This document shows, piece after piece, positions 45,051-54,842 of a stretch of DNA of 64,000 nucleotides. The translations under genes were made by a program, and so were the position numbers. Position 1 is the stretch's first letter; each line of letters begins with the position of its first letter. Source of the stretch: Parvimonas micra (GTDB lineage Bacteria; Bacillota; Clostridia; Tissierellales; Peptoniphilaceae). The stretch lies in the NCBI RefSeq assembly GCF_900637905.1, contig NZ_LR134472.1, positions 992,001-1,056,000 on the forward strand, given 5' to 3'. The notes below the pieces were generated by a model, which worked only from the letters and a program-made list of their open reading frames with translations, was not told the DNA's origin and searched no databases.

Positions 45051-45090
45051 TATTGTAAGTTTATGTTTATTTTTTAGGAGGAAAAGAGAA

Positions 45091-46539
45091 ATGGTAAGAT
45101 TACGTTTTGCACCAAGTCCAACAGGATATTTACATATAGGAGGACTTAGGACTGCACTTTATAATTATTTATATGCTAAGCAAAATGGTGGAAAGTTTTT
45201 GCTTAGAATAGAAGATACTGATAGAACTAGATATGTTGAAGGAGCTATTGAAAATTTGATTCACGAACTTAAATGGGCAGGAGTTGAGGCAGATGAAGGA
45301 GTTTGTCTTGATGAAAACGGAAAGATTACAGAAGTTGGTGAATGTGGTCCATATATCCAATCTGAAAGAGTTGAAAAGGGAATTTACAATAAATATGCAG
45401 AAGAACTTATCGAAAGGGGATATGCTTATTATTGTTTCTGTAGCAAAGAAAGACTTGATGATGTAAAAAATCAACAAAAGGCTGATGGAAAAATTCCAAG
45501 ATATGACGGACTTTGTAGAGGTGTTAGCATTGAAGATGCTAAAAAGAGAATTGCAAATGGCGAAAGTTATGTAATTAGATTAAAATTACCTGAAAATAGA
45601 GATATTGTTTTTGAAGATGTAATCAAAGGCAAAATTACAATAAATACAAATGATATGGACGATCAAGTTTTGATTAAGGCTGACGGTTTTCCAACTTATC
45701 ATTTTGCAGTAGTTGTTGATGATCATTTAATGGGAATTACTCATATTGTAAGAGGAGATGAATGGATTTCATCAACTCCTAAACATATTTATCTTTATGA
45801 GGCTCTTGGTTTTGAAAAGCCTACTTTTGTTCATTTACCAACAGTTTTAAATAAGAGTGGCAAGAAATTATCTAAGAGAAATGATGATGCATCTGTTGAA
45901 GATTTTAGATTAAAAGGATATCTACCGGAAGCACTTATTAATTATCTTGCGCTTGTGGGTTGGAGCCCTGAAAGTAATGAAGAAATTTTATCTTTAGATG
46001 AAATGGTTAAACAATTCTCTTTTGATAGAGTTTCAAAATCAGGTGGAGTTTTTGATGTAGATAAATTAGACTGGGTTAATGCTCAATATATAAGAAAGAT
46101 GGAAGTTTCAGAACTTGCAAAACTTGTTAAACCTTATTTAGTTAAAGCAGGTTTTATAAAGGAAGATATTTGTGAAAAAAGACTTGAACTTATTACGAAG
46201 ACTTTTCAGGAATCTATTTCAAGACTTCCGGAAATTGTTGAACAATCAAGATTTTTATTTGAAGATGTTGCAGTTGAACCGGATGCTTTGAAAATGAGGA
46301 ATGTAGAGCATATAGAAATTTTAAAAGAAAAAATGAAGGAGGAATTATCTCAAATCGAGGAAATGGATGAGGAAACTGCCAAAGGCTTTATGAAAAAAGT
46401 TCAAAAGGCATCAGGTTTTAAGGGCAAAGACTTGTATATGCCGGTTAGAGCATTGCTTACAGGTCAAGTTCATGGACCTGAACTTTCAAACATTTTAGAG
46501 ATTTTAGGTAAAGGTGAAATTCTAAGAAGATTGGAATAG
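45091..46539 (+). CDS. gltX: Glutamate-tRNA ligase
   Basis: A 482-residue class I aminoacyl-tRNA synthetase that charges tRNA-Glu (and often tRNA-Gln, to be amidated later). RFAPSPTGYLHIGG at 5-18 holds the HIGH-type motif and KKLSKR near 258 the KMSKS-type motif. A Cys-rich stretch near 110-135 (YCFCSKE, LCRG) could bind zinc. The C-terminal anticodon-binding helical domain is complete. AGGAGG precedes the ATG. The DUF2207 gene starts 13 nt after the stop, so they are likely co-transcribed. Confidence 0.97.
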   Translation: MVRLRFAPSPTGYLHIGGLRTALYNYLYAKQNGGKFLLRIEDTDRTRYVEGAIENLIHELKWAGVEADEGVCLDENGKITEVGECGPYIQSERVEKGIYNKYAEELIERGYAYYCFCSKERLDDVKNQQKADGKIPRYDGLCRGVSIEDAKKRIANGESYVIRLKLPENRDIVFEDVIKGKITINTNDMDDQVLIKADGFPTYHFAVVVDDHLMGITHIVRGDEWISSTPKHIYLYEALGFEKPTFVHLPTVLNKSGKKLSKRNDDASVEDFRLKGYLPEALINYLALVGWSPESNEEILSLDEMVKQFSFDRVSKSGGVFDVDKLDWVNAQYIRKMEVSELAKLVKPYLVKAGFIKEDICEKRLELITKTFQESISRLPEIVEQSRFLFEDVAVEPDALKMRNVEHIEILKEKMKEELSQIEEMDEETAKGFMKKVQKASGFKGKDLYMPVRALLTGQVHGPELSNILEILGKGEILRRLE

Positions 46540-46552
46540 GAGGCGGAGGCTT

Positions 46553-48250
46553 ATGAAAAATCTTAGAAATTTGGCAAAAAGAATTTTTGTTTTTTCTGCT
46601 GTATTACTTAGTCTATTTGTAATACCTTTCAATAATTCTTTTGCAGATACTTTTTACAAAAATACGATAAATGTTAGAATTAACAAAGATGGAAGTGCTG
46701 ACATTGAAAGTATTATGGATTTTGAACCATCAAAAGGAACTGAATACTTTGTTCCTGTTAATAATTTAGGGAAAAGTGAAATAGTTAATTTCAAAGTTTC
46801 GGAAATTAAAAATGGAAAAGAAGTTCCTTATGAAAGTTTAGAATCTTGGAATACAAAGAAAACAAGAGAAGAAAAGGCTAAAAAATCAGGAGTTGTAAAG
46901 ACTGATAAAGGTTATGAACTTTGTTTCGGATTTGGAGAATATCAGAGAAAAACTTTTATTTTAAGATATAGAGTTACTAATTTCATAAAACTTTTAAAAG
47001 ATTCTGATATGATTTATTGGCAATTTGTAAACAAAGGATTAAGTGCTGCTCCCGGCGAAGTTAAACTTACTATCACAAAAGGAGAAGGAAGTTTTGACAA
47101 TACAAACTCTAAGATTTGGGCTTTCGGGAACAAAGGAACAATAGAATTTTCGGATGGCAAAATAGTTTTTAATAGTTTGACTGGACTTACAAGTTCTAAT
47201 TATGTTACGGTTTTGGTTCAATTAAACAAAGGGGATATCACTTCCGGAGAAACTATAGATAAAGATTTTTCATATTATAAAGATTTAGCATTTAAAGGCT
47301 CCGATTATACTAAAAAAGCCGATAAAAAAAGTAGTAATAAGATTTTTTATGTTGCAGGAGGTATAATTGTTGCCATTGTTGTTCTTGTTAAAATATTTGG
47401 CAAGAAAAAGAGCAATGGATATCAAAAAGGAGACTTTAAAGGAGAATATTACAGAGATATTCCTGAAAAAGAATGGTGGAAATTGTCCGATATTTTAGAA
47501 GATATAGGTTTCGATGGTCAAGAATCGATAATTAGAGCATATTTTCTAAAATGGATACAAGAAAAAATATTAATACCTGTAACTGAAGAAAAGGGACTTA
47601 TTTTTAAAAAAGACACATTGGCTTTGAAAATAAAGAGCGGTTTTAACAATGATTTCGAAGAAAAAGTAGAGAGAAAACTATTTGCTATGTTTGCAGGTGC
47701 TGCTGGAGCTGATGGAATCTTACAAGAAAATGAGTTTTCTGATTATTTGGAAGATACGGATAATCAAGAAGAATTTGAATCAATAGAAGAAGATTTAGAA
47801 GAACTATCCAATGAATATGCAAGTAAAAATGATCTTTTTGAAAAAAGTAGTAAAGGCAAATATTCTCATACTTATAGTGAAAAAGGTAAAGAATTTACCG
47901 CAAAATTAGTAAAAAATTATAATTATTTGAAAGATTTTTCATTATTGAGTGAGAGAGAAATTTCAGAGATAAAAGTTTGGAAAAACTTGTTAATTTATGC
48001 AACGCTTTATGATGTTGCAGATGAAGTTGAAAAACAATTAAAGAAATTATCTCCGGAATTTTTGAGAAATATAGATATGGATGTAGAATCATTGCATACA
48101 GCAGTTATTTATTCTAATGCATTCTCTAATGATTTCGTGGATGCTTATTCAAGAAGTGTTGAAGAGGCTTCTGATGGAGGTGGAGGCTTTACCAGCATCG
48201 GCGGTGGAGATGATTCCTTCGGTGGCGGTGACGACGGTGGAACCAGATAA
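46553..48250 (+). CDS. DUF2207 membrane protein, copy 1
   Basis: A 565-residue surface-exposed membrane protein: signal peptide about 1-31 (cleavage near NSFA), an extracellular DUF2207 beta domain to about 250, one transmembrane helix about 262-282, then a cytoplasmic alpha domain. The C-terminal 25 residues are Gly-rich with repeated GGG and FTSIGGG motifs, a feature of DUF2207 proteins encoded near LemA. Function is not settled. GGAGGCGGAGG precedes the ATG. A paralogue follows; a 113-bp stretch (47114-47226) is identical between them. Confidence 0.85.
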   Translation: MKNLRNLAKRIFVFSAVLLSLFVIPFNNSFADTFYKNTINVRINKDGSADIESIMDFEPSKGTEYFVPVNNLGKSEIVNFKVSEIKNGKEVPYESLESWNTKKTREEKAKKSGVVKTDKGYELCFGFGEYQRKTFILRYRVTNFIKLLKDSDMIYWQFVNKGLSAAPGEVKLTITKGEGSFDNTNSKIWAFGNKGTIEFSDGKIVFNSLTGLTSSNYVTVLVQLNKGDITSGETIDKDFSYYKDLAFKGSDYTKKADKKSSNKIFYVAGGIIVAIVVLVKIFGKKKSNGYQKGDFKGEYYRDIPEKEWWKLSDILEDIGFDGQESIIRAYFLKWIQEKILIPVTEEKGLIFKKDTLALKIKSGFNNDFEEKVERKLFAMFAGAAGADGILQENEFSDYLEDTDNQEEFESIEEDLEELSNEYASKNDLFEKSSKGKYSHTYSEKGKEFTAKLVKNYNYLKDFSLLSEREISEIKVWKNLLIYATLYDVADEVEKQLKKLSPEFLRNIDMDVESLHTAVIYSNAFSNDFVDAYSRSVEEASDGGGGFTSIGGGDDSFGGGDDGGTR

Positions 48251-48376
48251 GGTAGTATAACAAATACTATATAAATAAAATTAGAAGTATCAAAATTTGT
48301 AAAACTTGTTAAGTCTTATTTGACGAATACAAGTTTTGCAAATAATATATCTTAAGAAGGTTGGTATAGAGAGCTT

Positions 48377-50104
48377 ATGAAAAATCTTAGAAATTTTGTA
48401 AAAAAATTTTTTATATTTTCGCTTATACTATTAGGCTTTTTGGCAATACGGTCCAATAATTCTTTTGCAGATACATTTTATAAAAATGATATTAAAGTTA
48501 GAATTAACAAGGATGGAAGCGCTGATATTGAAAGTATTATGGATTTTCAGCCATCAAAAGGTACTGAATACTATATTCCTATAGGAAATCTTGGAACAAG
48601 TAAAATAGTTAATTTTAAGGTTTCTGAAATACAAAACGGGAAAGAAATTCCCTATGAAAGTTTAGAAAATTGGAATACAAAAAAGAGCAGACAGGAAAAA
48701 TCCGGCAAATCAGGAGTTTTAAAAACTTCAAATGGTTATGAACTCTGTTTTGGATTTGGAGAATATCAAAGGAAGACTTTTGTATTAAGATACAGGGTAA
48801 CAAATTTTATAAAACTTTTAAATGATTCAGATATGATTTTTTGGAAATTTGTAAATGACGGACTAAGTGCCGCTCCAAAAGAAGTTAAGATTACTATTTC
48901 TAAGGAGGAAGGAAAGTTTGATAATACGAATTCTAAAATTTGGGCTTTCGGGAACAAAGGAACAATAGAATTTTCGGATGGCAAAATAGTTTTTAATAGT
49001 TTGACTGGACTTACAAGTTCTAATTATGTTACGGTTTTGGTTCAATTAAATAAAGGTGAAATTACTTCCGGAGAAAGAATAAATAAAGATTTTTCATATT
49101 ATCAAGATATGGCATTTAAAGGGTCAAGTTATGATAAAAATTATAAAAAAAATACAAGCTCAAAAGATCGTCAAAGAATTTCTAGACTTGCAATACAATT
49201 TATTATAATTCTTTTTGCCGGAATGTTTGGAACTTCTGCAGTTGTTTCTGCAAATAAGAAGATTAAAGGTGGAAACAAAAAGGGAGATTTTAAAGGAGAA
49301 TATTATAGAAATATCCCTGAAAAAGAATGGTGGAGATTATCCTTCATTTTGAAATGCGCCGGCTTTGATGGAGCAGAATCGATAATTAGAGCATATTTTT
49401 TGAAATGGATACAAGCTAAGCTTTTGATACCTATGACCGAAGAAAAGGGATTTATTTTTAAGAAAGAAATTTTATCTTTAAAAATTAATAATAAATTAGA
49501 ATACGATTTTGAAACTACAACAGAGAGAAAATTATTCACTATGGTTGTTAAAGCAGCCAGAGATGATGAAATTCTACAGGAAAATGAATTTTCAAACTAT
49601 CTTAAAAAGACGAGCAATCAAACATCTTTTAAGTCTTTACAGGAAACATTAAAACAAGACTCTTTAAGTTATGCAAGAGAGCATAACCTGCTTAATACTA
49701 GTGATAGAGGAAAGTGGACATACAGATATAATGAAAATGGTAAAAAGTTTACTGAAAATTTGATAAAATATTATAATTATTTGAAAGATTTTTCACTGTT
49801 GAGTGAAAGAGAAATTTCTGAAATAAAAGTTTGGAAAGACTTATTGATTTATGCAACACTTTATGATGTTGCAGATGAAGTTGAAAAACAATTAAAGAAA
49901 CTTTCTCCGGAATTTTTAGAAAATTATGATGTAGATATATATTCATTGCATACAGCAATGATTTATTCTCACGTGTTTTCTAATAACTTTTTAGATGCTT
50001 ATTCAAAAAGCGTTCAAAGTTCTTCCGGAGGAGGCGGAGGCTTTACAAGTATTGGCGGAGGAGGAGGATCCTTCGGTGGCGGTTCCGGTGGAGGAACTAG
50101 ATAG
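48377..50104 (+). CDS. DUF2207 membrane protein, copy 2
   Basis: A 575-residue paralogue of the gene at 46553 with the same plan: signal peptide about 1-31, DUF2207 domain, one transmembrane helix (about 274-292), a cytoplasmic domain and a longer Gly-rich tail. The cytoplasmic part has drifted most. 48938-49050 is identical at every base to 47114-47226, unlike its surroundings. It starts 126 nt after copy 1 behind an AAGAAGG stretch and is followed 45 nt later by lemA, so they are probably one unit. Confidence 0.85.
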   Translation: MKNLRNFVKKFFIFSLILLGFLAIRSNNSFADTFYKNDIKVRINKDGSADIESIMDFQPSKGTEYYIPIGNLGTSKIVNFKVSEIQNGKEIPYESLENWNTKKSRQEKSGKSGVLKTSNGYELCFGFGEYQRKTFVLRYRVTNFIKLLNDSDMIFWKFVNDGLSAAPKEVKITISKEEGKFDNTNSKIWAFGNKGTIEFSDGKIVFNSLTGLTSSNYVTVLVQLNKGEITSGERINKDFSYYQDMAFKGSSYDKNYKKNTSSKDRQRISRLAIQFIIILFAGMFGTSAVVSANKKIKGGNKKGDFKGEYYRNIPEKEWWRLSFILKCAGFDGAESIIRAYFLKWIQAKLLIPMTEEKGFIFKKEILSLKINNKLEYDFETTTERKLFTMVVKAARDDEILQENEFSNYLKKTSNQTSFKSLQETLKQDSLSYAREHNLLNTSDRGKWTYRYNENGKKFTENLIKYYNYLKDFSLLSEREISEIKVWKDLLIYATLYDVADEVEKQLKKLSPEFLENYDVDIYSLHTAMIYSHVFSNNFLDAYSKSVQSSSGGGGGFTSIGGGGGSFGGGSGGGTR

Positions 50105-50149
50105 TTGGCTATAAATTTAGTACAATATATATTTAGAAAGGAGAAAATT

Positions 50150-50698
50150 ATGATAGCATTATATGTAATTCTGGGAGTGGTGGTTTTATTAGGATTATGG
50201 CTTATGTCAAGCTATAACAAATTAATAAGACTTAGAGAAATGGTTAAAAATGCTATGGGACAAATAGCAGCAAATGTTGAATCAAGATGGGATGCTTTAA
50301 AATCTTTGATTGATGCAACTAAAAAATATTCAGCACATGAAGCTGAAACATTAGAAAAAGTTATTCAAGCAAGAGGAAGTGTAAACAGTAGCAGTTCTGT
50401 AAAAGATATTGAAGCTGATGATAATATGTTTACTCAAGCTCTATCAAGACTTGCTGTTGTGGTTGAAGCATATCCTGATTTAAAAGCTAATACATTATAT
50501 CTAAATACAATGGACAAGATTGATGAATATGAACAAGATGTAAAGAATTCAAGAATGATTTATAATGACACAGTTACCAGATTTAATAGGACTATGTTAG
50601 TATTCCCTGTAGTATTAATTTCAAGAATGATGGGATTCACTGAATACGAATATTTCAAAAACACAGAAGAAAAAGCAGCTCCTCCAAGCTGGGATTAA
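50150..50698 (+). CDS. LemA-family protein
   Basis: A 182-residue LemA protein: one N-terminal transmembrane helix (about 3-20), then a long three-helix bundle outside or inside the membrane, with the family motifs YNKLIRLREMVKNAMGQI and ARGSV. It ends in YEYFKNTEEKAAPPSWD, close to the usual LemA end. The frame extends to a TTG at 50105 beside the previous stop, but AAAGGAGAAAA before the ATG at 50150 decides the start. LemA and DUF2207 are encoded together in many bacteria; a shared membrane function is likely but unknown. Confidence 0.92.
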   Translation: MIALYVILGVVVLLGLWLMSSYNKLIRLREMVKNAMGQIAANVESRWDALKSLIDATKKYSAHEAETLEKVIQARGSVNSSSSVKDIEADDNMFTQALSRLAVVVEAYPDLKANTLYLNTMDKIDEYEQDVKNSRMIYNDTVTRFNRTMLVFPVVLISRMMGFTEYEYFKNTEEKAAPPSWD

Positions 50699-50700
50699 TT

Positions 50701-50726
50701 AAAAGCACTCGAAAGGGTGCTTTTTT
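50701..50726 (+). terminator. lemA terminator
   Basis: AAAAGCACTC GAAA GGGTGCTTTTTT, a tetraloop hairpin with a T run, 3 nt after the stop. Confidence 0.92.
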
Positions 50727-50773
50727 AGTAAAATTTTTTAGAGAAAATGTCGGGAAAATAGTATAAAAAATAT

Positions 50774-50802
50774 TTGAAAAAAACTTTTTAATATGGTAAA
50801 AT
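50774..50802 (+). promoter_or_regulatory. Promoter of the first small lipoprotein gene
   Basis: -35 TTGAAA at 50774-50779, 17-bp spacer ending in TGG, -10 TAAAAT at 50797-50802. Nearly the same promoter precedes the next lipoprotein gene. Confidence 0.75.
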
Positions 50803-50832
50803 AAGTTATAAAAATTTATACGGAGGTAAATT

Positions 50833-51309
50833 ATGAAAAGATTAAAAAGTATTTTATTATCTTTAGCAATGATTTTTGTTGTGGTACTATCAACAGCATG
50901 CTCAAGCAAAGAAGCTACTACTGCTACAAAGACTTTTGTTAAAGAACAAAATGGAATGAAAGTAACTTTGGTTTATACTTACATTGAAAAAGAAGACAAG
51001 GTTATAAAGCAAACAAGCAAAACTGAAGCTCCATTTTCAGCATTTCAAGGTAAAGATGTAGAACAGGTTAAACAACAATTACAAGCTGTTTCTAAACGAT
51101 ATCAAGGAATTAAAGGTTTAAAAGAAACTCTTGATATTCAAGAAGATAAATTTCTTGAAGAAGTTGAAGTAGATTATGCAAACTTTGATTATGAAAAGGC
51201 AAAAGATCTTCCTGGAATGACTTTCTCAGGAGATCCTTCAAAAACTAAAGTTAGTATGCAAAAAAGCGAAGAATTAGTGTTAAAACAAGGATTTGTAGAA
51301 CAAAAATAA
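50833..51309 (+). CDS. DUF1307 (YehR-like) lipoprotein
   Basis: A 158-residue lipoprotein with signal peptide and lipobox around Cys23 (LSTAC). The mature part matches the DUF1307/YehR pattern: a strand with KVTLVYTYIEKEDKVIKQ, a helix VEQVKQQLQAVSKRY, and a final helical LVLKQGF. Such small lipoproteins of Gram-positive bacteria have no known function. CGGAGG precedes the ATG. It has its own promoter and terminator; a distant relative follows. Confidence 0.82.
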   Translation: MKRLKSILLSLAMIFVVVLSTACSSKEATTATKTFVKEQNGMKVTLVYTYIEKEDKVIKQTSKTEAPFSAFQGKDVEQVKQQLQAVSKRYQGIKGLKETLDIQEDKFLEEVEVDYANFDYEKAKDLPGMTFSGDPSKTKVSMQKSEELVLKQGFVEQK

Positions 51310-51327
51310 TATGATTTTATTATAAAA

Positions 51328-51356
51328 AGGTAGTATAATTTTATACTGCTTTTTTG
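51328..51356 (+). terminator. Terminator of the DUF1307 lipoprotein gene
   Basis: AGGTAGTATA / TATACTGCTT stem followed by a T run. Confidence 0.75.
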
Positions 51357-51402
51357 TTTGTTATGATATTTTCCGGTTAGTGGTTTTAATTTGCCAATGC
51401 AT

Positions 51403-51431
51403 TTGAAAAAAGTTTTATAATGTGGTAGAAT
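51403..51431 (+). promoter_or_regulatory. Promoter of the second small lipoprotein gene
   Basis: -35 TTGAAA at 51403-51408, 17-bp spacer ending in TGG, -10 TAGAAT at 51426-51431. The leader to the chosen ATG is about 100 nt. Confidence 0.7.
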
Positions 51432-51541
51432 GATTATAGAAATCTTTGTGTGAAGGAGATTTGTTAAAGATTGTTAAGAAGGTAAAGATTTGTGAAAAAA
51501 AGATAATATTAGTATATTATTTTGATTGTAAGGAGGTAGCT

Positions 51542-52027
51542 ATGAAAAATTTTAAAAGAATACTTACAAGTTTTATGTTGATTTTTTCAATTATATTACT
51601 GATAGCTTGTGGCGGAGAGAAAAGTAAAACTTATTACATGTCAGAAAACGGAAGTGAAATGACGGTAAAGGTAAAATATAAAGATGATGTAGTAAATGAA
51701 TTGGATATTGATGCTAAAATGTCATATAAATCACTGGATGTAGAAAATCAAGAACAGGCAAAACTTCTATTTTCTATGATAAAGAGTATGGGAGCAAGTC
51801 TTGAAGGGATAAAATTTGATGTTGAATATGGTAATAATGAAGCCACATTAAAAGTTAATATTGATTTGAACAAAGTGAATCCTGAAAAGCTAAAAGCATT
51901 AGCCGGTTCATTTGGAGGAAAAGTTTCTGAAAAATCTTCAGGAGAGCTTGAAGAAGGGCTAAACAAAATAAAGAGTTTTAAAGAATTGGAAAAATCTCTT
52001 TTGGAAGCCGGATTTAAAGAAAAATAA
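51542..52027 (+). CDS. Small lipoprotein, probable DUF1307 relative
   Basis: A 161-residue lipoprotein with lipobox near Cys23 (LLIAC). The order of strands and helices mirrors the preceding lipoprotein (YYMSENGSEMTVKVKYKDD, then a helix with EQAKLLFSMIKSMG, and a final helix ending EAGFKEK), so both probably come from one duplication (inference). The open frame begins 96 nt upstream, but the ATG at 51542 follows AAGGAGGTAG and opens a clean signal peptide. It is monocistronic. Confidence 0.75.
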   Translation: MKNFKRILTSFMLIFSIILLIACGGEKSKTYYMSENGSEMTVKVKYKDDVVNELDIDAKMSYKSLDVENQEQAKLLFSMIKSMGASLEGIKFDVEYGNNEATLKVNIDLNKVNPEKLKALAGSFGGKVSEKSSGELEEGLNKIKSFKELEKSLLEAGFKEK

Positions 52028-52039
52028 TATTATTCTATA

Positions 52040-52070
52040 AAAGGTAGTACGAATTTGTACTGCCTTTTTT
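52040..52070 (+). terminator. Terminator of the second small lipoprotein gene
   Basis: AAAGGTAGTAC / GTACTGCCTTT stem with GAATTT loop and T run. Confidence 0.85.
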
Positions 52071-52116
52071 GTTGTAATTTATAAAATATTTTAGAATGTT
52101 AAAAAATTTTTTACAA

Positions 52117-52161
52117 AAATAAATAATAATTATTGATATTATTTGAAAATTGTGATAATAT
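52117..52161 (+). promoter_or_regulatory. Promoter and possible metalloregulator site of the Tro-like operon
   Basis: -35 TTGATA at 52133-52138, 17-bp spacer, -10 TAATAT at 52156-52161. Overlapping the -35 is an imperfect dyad around AATAATAATTATTGATATTATT, similar in character to Fur/DtxR-family boxes. In DNA this AT-rich such a match is weak evidence. Confidence 0.5.
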
Positions 52162-52212
52162 ATATTAGTAAGAGAAAACAAACTCTTTATAAAAATGTTT
52201 AGGAGGGAAAAA

Positions 52213-53175
52213 ATGAGAAAAAAAATTATATTATTACTTGCATTGGTACTTTCCGTTGGGGTTTTAGGAGCTTGTACCAAAAAAGATGATAGTAAAAACA
52301 AAGAGGGAGAAAAGAAAACTGAGCAAAAGACTTCAAAGAAAAAAGTTGTTGCTACAAGTACAATGCTTACAGATTTGGTAAAGCAAATCGGTGGAGATAA
52401 CTTTGAAGTTGAAGGAATGATGAAAGCGGGAGTTGACCCTCATCTATATAAGCCTACAGCAGGCGATGTGGAAAAACTTGAAAAAGCAGATGTTGTAGTT
52501 GTAAACGGATTACATTTGGAAGGACAAATGGGAGAAATTTTACAAGGTTTAGAAAAACAAAATAAGAACGTTGTAACTGCAGCAAAAAATATTCCATCAG
52601 ATAGATTACTTCCTTGGGATGAAGAAGGAGCAGGTCCTAATGATCCACATATTTGGTTTAGTGTTAAGAACTGGAAAATAGCTGCGAAAAATGTAGCAGA
52701 AGGTTTGAAGAAAGCTGATAGTTCAAAAGCTGAAGAAATAGATAAAAATCTTGCTAAATATGAAAAAGAACTTGATGAACTTTCTGATTATATAAAGAAA
52801 AAAGTTTCTGAATTACCTGAAAATCAAAGAGTTTTAGTTACCGCTCATGATGCTTTTAACTATTTTGCAAAGGAATTCGGATTTAAGGTAGAGGCTATTC
52901 AAGGAATCAGTACAGAATCAGAAGCAAGTGCAGCTGATATAAAGAAACTTTCAGATTTCTTGGTTAAAACAAAAATAAAAGCAGTTTTTGTTGAATCTTC
53001 AGTTCCTAAGAAAACTATTGAATCTTTAGTTGAATCTTGTAAAGCTAAAGGACATAATGTTAAAATAGGTGGAGAGTTGTATTCTGACTCATTAGGAGAT
53101 GATAATACAAAAGAAAATACTTATATCTCAATGTTTAAATATAATATTGATACTATAGTTGATGCTTTAAAATAA
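52213..53175 (+). CDS. Metal ABC transporter substrate-binding lipoprotein (TroA-like, Mn/Zn)
   Basis: A 320-residue cluster A-I binding protein. Lipobox LGAC with Cys21, then a Lys-rich linker. The candidate metal ligands are His in DPHLYKPT, His in DPHIWFS, His in [15 protein letters not shown] and Asp in LYSDSLGD: three His and one Asp, as in TroA/MntA-type binders of Mn or Zn. The His-rich loop of ZnuA is missing. The ATG at 52213 follows AGGAGG; an earlier ATG at 52195 lies upstream of that site. A terminator-like hairpin separates it from the ATPase gene. Confidence 0.92.
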   Translation: MRKKIILLLALVLSVGVLGACTKKDDSKNKEGEKKTEQKTSKKKVVATSTMLTDLVKQIGGDNFEVEGMMKAGVDPHLYKPTAGDVEKLEKADVVVVNGLHLEGQMGEILQGLEKQNKNVVTAAKNIPSDRLLPWDEEGAGPNDPHIWFSVKNWKIAAKNVAEGLKKADSSKAEEIDKNLAKYEKELDELSDYIKKKVSELPENQRVLVTAHDAFNYFAKEFGFKVEAIQGISTESEASAADIKKLSDFLVKTKIKAVFVESSVPKKTIESLVESCKAKGHNVKIGGELYSDSLGDDNTKENTYISMFKYNIDTIVDALK

Positions 53176-53185
53176 TACTTGAAAA

Positions 53186-53227
53186 AAATCTCCTAAATAT
53201 ATATACTTATATTGTGGAGATTTTTTG
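53186..53227 (+). terminator. Intra-operon terminator after the metal-binding protein gene
   Basis: AAATCTCC / GGAGATTT stem with a 22-nt AT-rich loop and a T run, between the binding-protein gene and its ATPase gene. Partial read-through would give more binding protein than transporter. Confidence 0.7.
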
Positions 53228-53243
53228 TTTTTTGGAGGAAAAA

Positions 53244-53954
53244 ATGGACGAAATAGCTGTAAAAGTTGAAGATTTAACTATTGCCTATTATCTTAAACCT
53301 GTAGTTTGGGATGTGGATTTGGATATTAAAAGAGGTAAACTTACCGCGATTTTGGGACCAAACGGTGCAGGTAAATCGACTTTGTTAAAGGCAATGTTAA
53401 ATTTAATTCCCATTTCATCCGGAAAAATTTCATTTTTCGGCAAGCCTTATAAGGAATTTAGAAAAGATATTTCTTATGTGCCACAAAGTGAGTCTGTCGA
53501 TTGGGATTTTCCGACAGATGTTTTGGATGTTGTTATGATGGGAACTTATGGGAAGCTCGGTTGGATAAAAAGAGCAGGTAAAAAAGAAAGAGAATTGTCT
53601 TTAGAGGCTTTAAAGAAACTTGGAATGGAAGAGTTTGTCGATAGGCAAATAAGCGATCTTTCCGGCGGCCAACAACAGAGAGTTTTCTTAGCGAGAGCAT
53701 TAGTTCAAGATAGTGAAATTTATTTTTTAGATGAACCGCTAAAAGGGGTTGATGCTAAAACGGAAAAAGAAATTATGAAAATTTTGAAAGAACTTAGAGA
53801 TAGCGGAAAGACAATCATAGTTGTTCATCATGATTTGAGAACTGTTGAGGAATATTTTGATGAGGTTGTACTTTTAAATAAATTGGTTGTTGCATCAGGT
53901 TCTGTTAGAGAAGTTTTTACTGAAGAAAATATAAATAAGGCATATAGGGTGTAG
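53244..53954 (+). CDS. Metal ABC transporter ATP-binding protein
   Basis: A 236-residue ATPase. Walker [10 protein letters not shown] near 39-47, Q-loop PQSES near 86, signature [15 protein letters not shown] near 141, Walker [13 protein letters not shown] near 164, His-switch VHHD near 197. It belongs to the Mn/Zn/Fe importer group (TroB/MntB/ZnuC). GGAGGAAAA before the ATG at 53244 decides the start; an ATG 30 nt upstream lies in the terminator. The first permease gene starts 3 nt after the stop. Confidence 0.94.
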   Translation: MDEIAVKVEDLTIAYYLKPVVWDVDLDIKRGKLTAILGPNGAGKSTLLKAMLNLIPISSGKISFFGKPYKEFRKDISYVPQSESVDWDFPTDVLDVVMMGTYGKLGWIKRAGKKERELSLEALKKLGMEEFVDRQISDLSGGQQQRVFLARALVQDSEIYFLDEPLKGVDAKTEKEIMKILKELRDSGKTIIVVHHDLRTVEEYFDEVVLLNKLVVASGSVREVFTEENINKAYRV

Positions 53955-53957
53955 ATT

Positions 53958-54842
53958 ATGAACGGAATTTTAGATTTACTTACTGACTATACTTTTTTGA
54001 TGATAGCTTTAGGTTCAGGACTTTTGGGACTTTTAAGTGGAATTATGGGAGTATATGTTACAGTGAGAAAACAAGGACTTATCTGTGATGCAATCAGCCA
54101 TTCAACTCTTCCCGGTGTTTGTATTGCTTTTATGGTACTTGGAATTAAAAATTTGGAATTTTTACTTCTTGGAGCTTTTATTGCAGGAGTTATAGCGGCA
54201 CTTCTTATTTTCGGAATTGATTTAAAATCAAAAGTAAAATTTGATAGTGCATTGGCAATTGTTTTGTCAACATTTTTTGGGCTTGGCGTTGTTTTACTTG
54301 CACTTATTCAAAGAGAAGCAAATACTAATCAAGCGGGTCTTGATAAATTTATATTTGGGCAAGCTGCCGCTTTTTTGAAAAAAGATATATATTTTTTAAT
54401 CGGAATAATTATTTTGGTACTGTTTGTAATTTTACTATTTTGGAAAGAATTAAAACTTTTTTCCTTTGATCCGGAGTTTGCACAAACAAAGGGATTTTCT
54501 ATAAATTTAATGACCGGAATATTAATAGTTTTACTTGTAATTTCAATAGTTATGGGAATTCAATCAGTTGGAGTAATTCTTATGAGTACAATGTTAATTG
54601 CACCACCTGTTGCTGCAAGACAATGGACGGATAAATTCAATGTTATGATGATTTTATCAGGAATTTTTGGAGCTTTTTCAGGAATTACCGGTTCATTTAT
54701 AAGTATGTACTATAAGGGGTTGTCAACAGGACCGGTTATAGCGATAGTTGCAAGTTTAATTGTATTTTTTAGTATATTATTTTCGCCTAAAAAAGGAATT
54801 TTATTCAGTAAAAAGAGAACTATGCAAGGAGGGACTAAATGA
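53958..54842 (+). CDS. Metal ABC transporter permease 1 (ABC-3 family)
   Basis: A 294-residue permease with about eight or nine transmembrane helices, of the ABC-3 family that imports Mn, Zn or Fe2+. The motif GLICDAISHSTLPGVCIAF near residue 36 and GVILMSTMLIAPPVAARQ near 200 are the family's conserved regions. It is the TroC-like subunit. Its last codons overlap the start of the second permease (ATGA). Confidence 0.93.
   Translation: MNGILDLLTDYTFLMIALGSGLLGLLSGIMGVYVTVRKQGLICDAISHSTLPGVCIAFMVLGIKNLEFLLLGAFIAGVIAALLIFGIDLKSKVKFDSALAIVLSTFFGLGVVLLALIQREANTNQAGLDKFIFGQAAAFLKKDIYFLIGIIILVLFVILLFWKELKLFSFDPEFAQTKGFSINLMTGILIVLLVISIVMGIQSVGVILMSTMLIAPPVAARQWTDKFNVMMILSGIFGAFSGITGSFISMYYKGLSTGPVIAIVASLIVFFSILFSPKKGILFSKKRTMQGGTK

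Noticed and set aside
45022-45090. T-box riboswitch before gltX
   Set aside because: The leader is about 40 nt, far too short for a T-box.
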